A stretch of DNA of 64,000 nucleotides from Polaromonas sp. (GTDB lineage Bacteria > Pseudomonadota > Gammaproteobacteria > Burkholderiales > Burkholderiaceae_C): positions 24,543-88,542 of the forward strand of contig NZ_JAUYEY010000051.1 of NCBI RefSeq assembly GCF_030689685.1, written 5' to 3'. The stretch's first letter is position 1. The number at the start of each line of letters is the position of its first letter. Made by a program: the position numbers and the translations under genes. A model generated the notes under the pieces. That model had not been told where the DNA came from and searched no databases. It saw only the letters and a program-made list of their open reading frames with translations. This document shows positions 58,796 through 64,000 of this stretch, one piece after another.

Positions 58796-59740
58796 ATGTC
58801 CCCAGTAGCCCCCTCCATGGAAGACCGCGACGGCAAAATCTGGATGGACGGCGAGATGGTCGATTGGCGTGACGCCAAGATCCATGTGCTGAGCCACACC
58901 CTGCATTACGGCTGCGGCGCTTTTGAAGGTGTGCGCGCCTACAACACCGCTGAGGGCACGGCGATCTTCCGTCTGGAAGAACACACCGAACGCCTGTTCA
59001 ACAGCGCCAAGATCCTGCGCATGAAAATCCCGTTCAGCCAGCAGGAGGTGATGGACGCGCAAAAAGCCGTGGTGCGCGAGAACAAGCTCGAGTCCTGCTA
59101 CCTGCGCCCGCTGACCTGGATCGGTTCGCAAAAACTTGGCGTCTCGCCGCGCGGCAACACCATTCATCTGATGGTTGCCGCCTGGGCTTGGGGTGCCTAC
59201 CTCGGCGAAGAAGGCATGCGCCGTGGTATCCGCGTCAAGACATCCAGCTACACCCGCCATCACGTCAACATCACCATGACGCAGGCCAAGGCGGTCAGCA
59301 ACTACACCAACTCCATCCTGGCCAACATGGAAGCGCTGGACGACGGCTACGACGAGGCGCTGCTGCTCGACGCCTCAGGTTTTGTCAGCGAAGGCGCGGG
59401 CGAAAACATTTTCGTCATCAAGGGCGGCGTGGTCTACACGCCCGATTTGTCGGCCGGCGCGCTCAACGGCATCACGCGCAACACCATCCTGCACATCTGC
59501 AAGGATCTCGGCCTCGAACTGATTCAGAAACGCATCACGCGCGACGAGGTCTATATCTCCGACGAAGCCTTCTTCACCGGCACCGCTGCCGAGGTCACAC
59601 CGATCCGCGAACTCGACCGCATCGAGATCGGTGCCGGTTCGCGCGGCCCCATCACCGAAAAAATCCAGAGCGCGTTTTTTGACATCGTCAACGGACGCAA
59701 CCCCAACTACGCCCACTGGCTCGCGAAAGTCTGCTCATGA
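58796..59740 (+). CDS. ilvE: Branched-chain amino acid aminotransferase
   Basis: PLP-dependent fold-type IV transaminase for the last step of Leu, Ile and Val synthesis; 314 residues. Motifs: SHTLHYGCGAFEGVRAYNT, FRLEEHTERLFNSAKIL, CYLRPLTWIGSQKLGVSPRG, TQAKAVSNYTNSILANMEAL (PLP Lys in QAKAV...), EGAGENIFVIKGG and FFTGTAAEVTPIRELDRIEI. The ATG at 58796 is the family start. It overlaps the following zinc-finger gene by 4 bp. It completes the pathway started by ilvA in this window. Confidence 0.97.
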   Translation: MSPVAPSMEDRDGKIWMDGEMVDWRDAKIHVLSHTLHYGCGAFEGVRAYNTAEGTAIFRLEEHTERLFNSAKILRMKIPFSQQEVMDAQKAVVRENKLESCYLRPLTWIGSQKLGVSPRGNTIHLMVAAWAWGAYLGEEGMRRGIRVKTSSYTRHHVNITMTQAKAVSNYTNSILANMEALDDGYDEALLLDASGFVSEGAGENIFVIKGGVVYTPDLSAGALNGITRNTILHICKDLGLELIQKRITRDEVYISDEAFFTGTAAEVTPIRELDRIEIGAGSRGPITEKIQSAFFDIVNGRNPNYAHWLAKVCS

Positions 59741-59946
59741 GCACCTCCTTCACTGTTGAACTGCTGGCCAAAGACCTGAACGCCCAAGGCGGTGTGTTTT
59801 GCCCCAGCCCGAAAGCCGAGATGGCCGTCTGGAACAGCCACCCGAAGGTCTACCTCGATGTGGGGCGTACCGGCCAGGCCAAGTGCCCCTACTGCGGCAC
59901 GCTGTACAAGCTCAAGGACGGCGAGCACGTCGGTGCTGGCCATTGA
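59737..59946 (+). CDS. zf-CHCC-type zinc-finger protein (NDUFS6-like domain)
   Basis: A 69-residue protein with the CHCC zinc pattern: GGVFCPSPKAEMAVWNSHPK, VYLDVGRTGQAKCPYCGTLY (Cys, His, Cys, Cys). Similar small proteins follow ilvE in many Burkholderiales. Their function is unknown; the domain occurs in a complex I subunit of mitochondria. Overlaps ilvE by 4 bp. In relatives waaF follows directly; here an RM system intervenes. Confidence 0.87.
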   Translation: MSTSFTVELLAKDLNAQGGVFCPSPKAEMAVWNSHPKVYLDVGRTGQAKCPYCGTLYKLKDGEHVGAGH

Positions 59947-59985
59947 TATCTTGCCCGGATGAGGGAAGTAGCGTAAATTTGAGAC

Positions 59986-60900
59986 ATGTATAAATCAACA
60001 GTGTCTCTTGCGGTGGACGACGAAATCTCGCATGTAGAGACTATGGAGCCCTTGCGCCTCACGCGCTCCGCATTGTTTGAAGGTAATGCCCTGACAGTTT
60101 TGCAAGCCTTGCCCAGCGATTCAGTGCGGTGTGTCATTACCTCGCCACCGTACTGGGGCCTGCGTGACTACGGAATCAAAGGGCAAATTGGGCTTGAGCC
60201 CTCGCTGCCTCAATTTATAAATCAGCTGACGCGCATTTTTTCAGAGGTGAAGCGCGTGCTGACGCCCGACGGGACCTTGTGGCTCAATATTGGTGACAGC
60301 TACACCAGTGGCAACCGTGCTTACCGCGCCACGGACAAGAAAAACCCCGCGCGCGCCATGAATACACGGCCACCAACACCGGAAGGCTTGAAGCCCAAAG
60401 ACCTGATTGGCGTGCCATGGAGGCTGGCGTTTGCCCTGCAGGACGACGGCTGGTTTTTGCGCAGCGATGTGGTGTGGAACAAACCGAATGCTATGCCTGA
60501 AAGCGTCAAGGACAGGCCCATCCGATCGCATGAATACCTGTTCATGCTGACCAAGTCGGAGCGCTACCACTATGACCATGAGGCTGTCAAAGAGCCCACG
60601 GACAATGGCCTGGATAAACGCAACCGCCGTACTGTGTGGAACGTCAATACCAAGGCTTTTAGTGGCGCGCACTTCGCCACATTTCCCCCCGAACTGATCA
60701 GGCCATGTGTTTTGGCAAGCACGCAAGCGGGGGACTTTGTTCTGGACCCTTTCTTTGGCTCCGGCACAGTTGGGTTGGTCAGCCAGGAAGAAAACCGGCA
60801 GTACATCGGCATCGAACTCAACCCCGACTATGTGCGCATGGCGGCGTCGAGATTGCACGGCCTCCGCAGCAATGTGCTGCGCTTGGTAGCCAATGGCTAA
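59986..60900 (+). CDS. Type II DNA methyltransferase (probable N4-cytosine)
   Basis: A 304-residue beta-class methyltransferase. Motif IV CVITSPPYWGLRDYG is near the N-terminus; TSPPY is more typical of N4-cytosine enzymes. The recognition part lies in the middle, and FVLDPFFGSGTVGLVSQEEN (motif I) and YIGIELNPDYVRMAASRL are at the C-terminus. A later ATG at 60043 (MEPLRLTRSALFEGNAL) is also possible. Lower GC than ilvE and waaF. It overlaps the endonuclease by 8 bp. Confidence 0.9.
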   Translation: MYKSTVSLAVDDEISHVETMEPLRLTRSALFEGNALTVLQALPSDSVRCVITSPPYWGLRDYGIKGQIGLEPSLPQFINQLTRIFSEVKRVLTPDGTLWLNIGDSYTSGNRAYRATDKKNPARAMNTRPPTPEGLKPKDLIGVPWRLAFALQDDGWFLRSDVVWNKPNAMPESVKDRPIRSHEYLFMLTKSERYHYDHEAVKEPTDNGLDKRNRRTVWNVNTKAFSGAHFATFPPELIRPCVLASTQAGDFVLDPFFGSGTVGLVSQEENRQYIGIELNPDYVRMAASRLHGLRSNVLRLVANG

Positions 60901-61900
60901 ACTGGAATTTCGTCTTGATCCACCTGAGTTGCAAGTTGTGTTTGCACACCGGCTTGTGGAGTTGCAAAAACCCCACTTGCAATCTGCTTTACTTAAAACT
61001 GTTGCTAGTCTGAATATTGCAGAACTCGACAAGCAGCTAGCTGCAGTGATGCCTGCTGCGGCACTCCAGAAGTTGGCGTCGTTTGGCTTGCGGGGCGAGG
61101 CCTTGTTCATGACCCCGATGGTCTTGCTGGCAAGGCCTACCTTGTTGACTTATTACAGGACCTTGCTGGGCTACAGCCAGAAAGAGTTTTACACGGGGAC
61201 GGGTCTGGGTATTTTCAAACGGGCGGAAGATATTGGCGAATTGGGTGTTAGGGCGCTGGCTCAAACTTCAAAGCTGTGTGAATTGATGGGCCTGCATGCT
61301 TGGCATTTTCTTCAAGGCATGGACAACTTGACGATTGACCAGCAATTCTTGAATGAACTGAGTCTTTTGTCTATTGGTCCTCAGTTGCGTGGAGGGCGCA
61401 ACAACGAGCGCGGCGAGGCGGGCATCGAAGAGATTTATCAACTGATCTTGAAAGCGGTTGCCCATGCGCGGCCGGTGGTGAGCGGGAGGAAAGCGATGCT
61501 TCACAATGCCGCCGGAAGGTTGGTTGCCATTGAAGTAGCTGCTGATCCTGATATCGTTATTCTTGAGAAGACGTCCGGTCATGCCGACAGGCCTTTGGTC
61601 GCCATTGAAGTTAAAGCGGGAACCGATGTGTCCAATATTCATAACCGAATTGGCGAGGCCGAGAAAAGCCACCTCAAGGCAAAAGCCAGCAAGTTCACCG
61701 AGTGCTGGACCATTGTGAACGTGGCTCGCCTAGAACCTGTGGTGGCTTCTCGGCAGTCGCCAACGACAAATCGATTTTTCAAATTTTCTGAATTGATGGA
61801 CACCACATCGACGGCGCACATCGATTTCGTTGCTTCTATAGTTGCGTTGACCGGGATTAAAACCAAATCCAAGCCCAAGTTGCGCAGTAAAAAGATTTGA
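60893..61900 (+). CDS. Type II restriction endonuclease, possibly XcyI-like
   Basis: A 335-residue cytosolic endonuclease paired with the methyltransferase. The putative PD-(D/E)XK site reads AADPDIVILEKTSG then PLVAIEVKAGTDVSNIHNRI, that is Asp, then E-V-K after about 20 residues. Length and the partner type (TSPPYWGLRDYG) are reminiscent of XcyI/Cfr9I (CCCGGG) systems, but I rely on memory for this. It starts inside the methyltransferase gene and its TGA shares one base with the waaF ATG. No controller protein is evident. Confidence 0.75.
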   Translation: MAKLEFRLDPPELQVVFAHRLVELQKPHLQSALLKTVASLNIAELDKQLAAVMPAAALQKLASFGLRGEALFMTPMVLLARPTLLTYYRTLLGYSQKEFYTGTGLGIFKRAEDIGELGVRALAQTSKLCELMGLHAWHFLQGMDNLTIDQQFLNELSLLSIGPQLRGGRNNERGEAGIEEIYQLILKAVAHARPVVSGRKAMLHNAAGRLVAIEVAADPDIVILEKTSGHADRPLVAIEVKAGTDVSNIHNRIGEAEKSHLKAKASKFTECWTIVNVARLEPVVASRQSPTTNRFFKFSELMDTTSTAHIDFVASIVALTGIKTKSKPKLRSKKI

Positions 61901-62922
61901 TGTTAGAGGCCGTCTCAAGCCATAGTCTGATCATCGCCCCGCAGTGGATCGGCGATGCAGTCATGACCGAGCCGCTGCTGCGGCGCCTGCACGCGCGCGG
62001 TGAGCAGCTCACTGTCGGCGCGCTGCCCTGGGTGGCGCCGGTGTACCGCGCCATGCCGCAGGTGCACGAGGTCATTGAGTTTCCCTTTGCGCACGGCGGT
62101 CTGCAACTGAAGGCGCGCCGTGCACTGGCCAAACGCATCGCCGGCCAGTTTGACACCGCGTATGTCTTGCCGAACTCGCTGAAAAGCGCGCTGCTGCCGC
62201 TGCTGGCAGGCATCCCGAAACGCATCGGTTACCTTGGTGAGGCGCGCATCGGCCTGCTCACCCATCGCCTGAAAAACCCGGCCAAGGGGCAGCGCCCGCC
62301 CATGGTGGCGTTTTATTCGGCGCTCAGCGGCGACACCAACCTGGACACGGACCGGCCCGTGCTGGCCATGCCGCCAGCCGAGGTGGCCCAGGCGCTGGCT
62401 GAACTCGGCCTGCAGCGTGGTGCCTATGTGGTGTTTGCACCGGGGGCCGAATACGGTCCGGCCAAACGCTGGCCGGCCGCGCATTTTTCGGCGCTGGCTC
62501 AAGGCCTTGATTTGACTGTGGTGCTGCTTGGTTCCAGCAAGGAGGCGCCGCTGTGTGAAGAAATCGCTGCACCGGTCAATGCCCTGCAGGCTGGCAAGTG
62601 CCTGAACTTCGCCGGCAAAACCACCCTGGTGCAGGCCCTGTGTGCCATTGCAGCCGCGCGGCAGGTCGTCAGCAATGATTCGGGCCTGATGCATGTGGCG
62701 GCGGCCTTGGGTGTGCCGCAGGTCGCCATCTTCGGTTCCTCCAGCCCGCTGCATACGCCGCCGCTAAGCCAGCGTGCCGCCGTGTTGTGGCTCAAGAACG
62801 ATCCGGCCTACCAGCCGCCGCTGGACTGCGCGCCCTGCTTCGAGCGCGAATGCCCGCTGGGCCACACCCGCTGCCTGAGGGACATCAGCGCTGCGCGAGT
62901 GTTGGCAGCCTTACCGGTTTAA
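61900..62922 (+). CDS. waaF: ADP-heptose--LPS heptosyltransferase II
   Basis: Glycosyltransferase family 9 enzyme adding the second heptose of the LPS core. 340 residues from the ATG at 61900. Motifs: IIAPQWIGDAVMTEPLLRRL, YVLPNSLKSALLPLLAGIPK, VFAPGAEYGPAKRWPAAHFS, VSNDSGLMHVAAALGVPQVA, IFGSSSPLHTPPLS. It follows the endonuclease gene with a one-base overlap; the ancestral neighbour was probably the zinc-finger gene. The C-terminus has a cysteine-rich stretch (CAPCFERECPLGHTRC), common in this group. Confidence 0.96.
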   Translation: MLEAVSSHSLIIAPQWIGDAVMTEPLLRRLHARGEQLTVGALPWVAPVYRAMPQVHEVIEFPFAHGGLQLKARRALAKRIAGQFDTAYVLPNSLKSALLPLLAGIPKRIGYLGEARIGLLTHRLKNPAKGQRPPMVAFYSALSGDTNLDTDRPVLAMPPAEVAQALAELGLQRGAYVVFAPGAEYGPAKRWPAAHFSALAQGLDLTVVLLGSSKEAPLCEEIAAPVNALQAGKCLNFAGKTTLVQALCAIAAARQVVSNDSGLMHVAAALGVPQVAIFGSSSPLHTPPLSQRAAVLWLKNDPAYQPPLDCAPCFERECPLGHTRCLRDISAARVLAALPV

Positions 62923-63536
62923 GCAGGAAAGGCGACCAGAGCGCTGAGGTCAGGCTGTGGCTGGCCCGGCGTGCGCGCCACATTCATGACCCAGCACACC
63001 ATCGCGAAATAACCGACCAGTGTCGTCAGCTCGACCACGCCTTGCTCGCCAAACACGCCCCATGCTGCCGCATAGGACGCATTGCAAACGCCGTGGTGCG
63101 CCAGCAGCTCTGTGACCAGGTCCACCGCAGCGGTTTCGTCGGCTGCCGCGCTGTGCGGGTGCTTGCCGGCGGCGACCGCGTCCAGCACCGACTGCGCCAC
63201 GCCGGCCTTCAGCGCCAACGGCGCATGCATCAGCCATTCAAACTGGTTGGATACATGACGTGCGACCAGGCACATCACCAGCTCCCGGATGCGGACTTCC
63301 AGCACGCTGTCAAAACGCAGGTATTCACCCACCTTGGCGACGCGCGCCATCAGCTCCGGGCTGCGCAGCAAGGGAATGAAGGGGCCGAACACAGCCTTGC
63401 GCGGACCGGCGATCAGGGCTTCGGCGGCCTGACGCTGGGCCACCGACATCGCTTCGGGCGCCATCATCGGGAGCCGCTCGAGCGGCGCTGGCGAAAACCC
63501 CTGGGGGACGGACGCTGCCTGATCGGTTGAGGTCAC
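62919..63536 (-). CDS. Carboxymuconolactone-decarboxylase-family protein
   Basis: A 205-residue all-helical AhpD/CMD-fold protein from the GTG at 63536, which has AGGAG 6 bases upstream. Features: FGPFIPLLRSPELMARVAKV, RIRELVMCLVARHVSNQFEW, LMHAPLALKAGV, and HHGVCNASYAAAWGVFGEQG. The CxxC pair of AhpD peroxidases is absent, and the usual Glu/His pair (EWLMH) remains, so it is not a thiol peroxidase. The function is unknown. Overlaps the waaF end by 4 bp, tail to tail. Confidence 0.87.
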   Translation of the reverse strand: MTSTDQAASVPQGFSPAPLERLPMMAPEAMSVAQRQAAEALIAGPRKAVFGPFIPLLRSPELMARVAKVGEYLRFDSVLEVRIRELVMCLVARHVSNQFEWLMHAPLALKAGVAQSVLDAVAAGKHPHSAAADETAAVDLVTELLAHHGVCNASYAAAWGVFGEQGVVELTTLVGYFAMVCWVMNVARTPGQPQPDLSALVAFPA

Positions 63537-63656
63537 GGTGAATCTCCTGCGGGCGGGGTGGTTGCGGGCATCGATGGTAACGCGCTGCGAGCAGCGGGCA
63601 GGCAAAAAAAAGCCACCTTGCGATGACTTGTCAAAGTCCTCTTTCGAGGGTGTCAT

Positions 63657-64000
63657 TGAGATGAAAAGGTCTGTTGATCGACCTGAAGTTCCTCGCCTTT
63701 TTTCCTTGTTGTTGAATCACCAGTGTTGTCACAGCAACCCTGTGAATGTAGGGGCGAGGCAGCTTTTGCGGCATCCCCCAAATAGGGGAGAGCTGTCTCT
63801 TTCAGCATGAATAAGCGCAAAAATCAGGACTTATTACGCTGGTGGTTACTGCGACAGGCTCCTAGTCTTACTGTGTCATAAGTTTAGTCTCGGACTTATC
63901 CAATGGCAATGCGGGCAATGACCCAGGGCGCTTGCGAGTGCGACGCTCAGCAGCAGGCGCAGCGTTGTGATCGAGCTTGGCACGTGACGCTGCGCGCGCT
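63657..64000. other. 344-bp terminal region without a supported gene
   Basis: Contains the short palindrome CCCCCAAATAGGGG near 63776. A minus-strand frame enters from the right window edge and ends near 63885 (reading ITTLRLLLSVALASALGHCP then a stop). It is too short to identify and could belong to a gene or insertion sequence beyond the window. Confidence 0.35.

Overview
The window reads as chromosomal DNA of a Gram-negative betaproteobacterium in the order Burkholderiales, most likely a Comamonadaceae member (Rhodoferax/Polaromonas/Acidovorax-like). This rests on gene content (Coq7 ubiquinone hydroxylase, a Bordetella-type trimeric porin, waaF LPS heptosyltransferase, the ilvE / zinc-finger / waaF order), high GC, and several short interspersed palindromic repeat families that I associate with these genera. 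I could run no search, so genus and family assignments are by eye.

Layout. 27-5997: fau, a nest of intergenic repeats, glmU, a DUF6279 lipoprotein, a divergent FNR-like regulator / BLUF blue-light sensor pair, and a metallo-beta-lactamase-fold protein with its TetR regulator. 6732-10986: a two-gene Fic plus PD-(D/E)XK-type protein operon of unknown function, then TfoX-like and DUF2917 genes that overlap tail to tail. 11106-18985: LysR and Lrp regulators, glmS, a decayed phd/vapC toxin-antitoxin (TA) remnant, slyD, a PqqU-like TonB receptor and queC. 18986-26395 (mostly minus strand): SbmA/BacA-like ABC transporter, 5'-nucleotidase, cobC, cobS, cobT, a CWC zinc protein and ilvA. 26405-30658: RES/Xre TA, porin, ParDE-like TA, coq7 and an OsmC protein. 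30767-40413: a candidate small RNA, a DUF3047 lipoprotein, and a peptide-type ABC transporter operon with two binding proteins and an M20 amidohydrolase. 40480-49440: ybeY, phoH, ruvA, mazEF, ruvB, a MacA/MacB-like exporter and a fused sterol-desaturase/YhhN membrane protein. 49562-58115 is an accessory island: a truncated TcmP-like gene, an IS91-family element with a tyrosine recombinase, a broken phosphoesterase, vapBC and a type IIG restriction-modification (RM) enzyme. 58263-63536: a membrane protein, ilvE, a zinc-finger gene, a two-gene type II RM system, waaF and a carboxymuconolactone-decarboxylase-family gene.

Two themes stand out. First, a roughly 60-bp repeat family occurs 11 times, and five copies lie in frame inside otherwise intact genes (fau, the SbmA-like transporter, cobS, the desaturase-YhhN fusion and the type IIG enzyme). 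Two other palindromic families also sit in frame, in the 5'-nucleotidase and the type IIG enzyme. Second, addiction-type modules are packed directly against the next gene on the same strand: RES/Xre before ilvA (9 nt), ParDE before coq7 (1 nt), mazEF before ruvB (20 nt), vapBC before the type IIG enzyme (3 nt), and the type II RM pair before waaF (1-nt overlap). They probably share transcripts with those genes.

The best candidate for an undescribed system is the Fic / 740-residue nuclease-like operon at 6732-10009. Next are the anti-Shine-Dalgarno small RNA candidate near 30.8 kb and the predicted ether-lipid-cleaving fusion at 47725-49440. I saw no tRNA, rRNA or CRISPR array.
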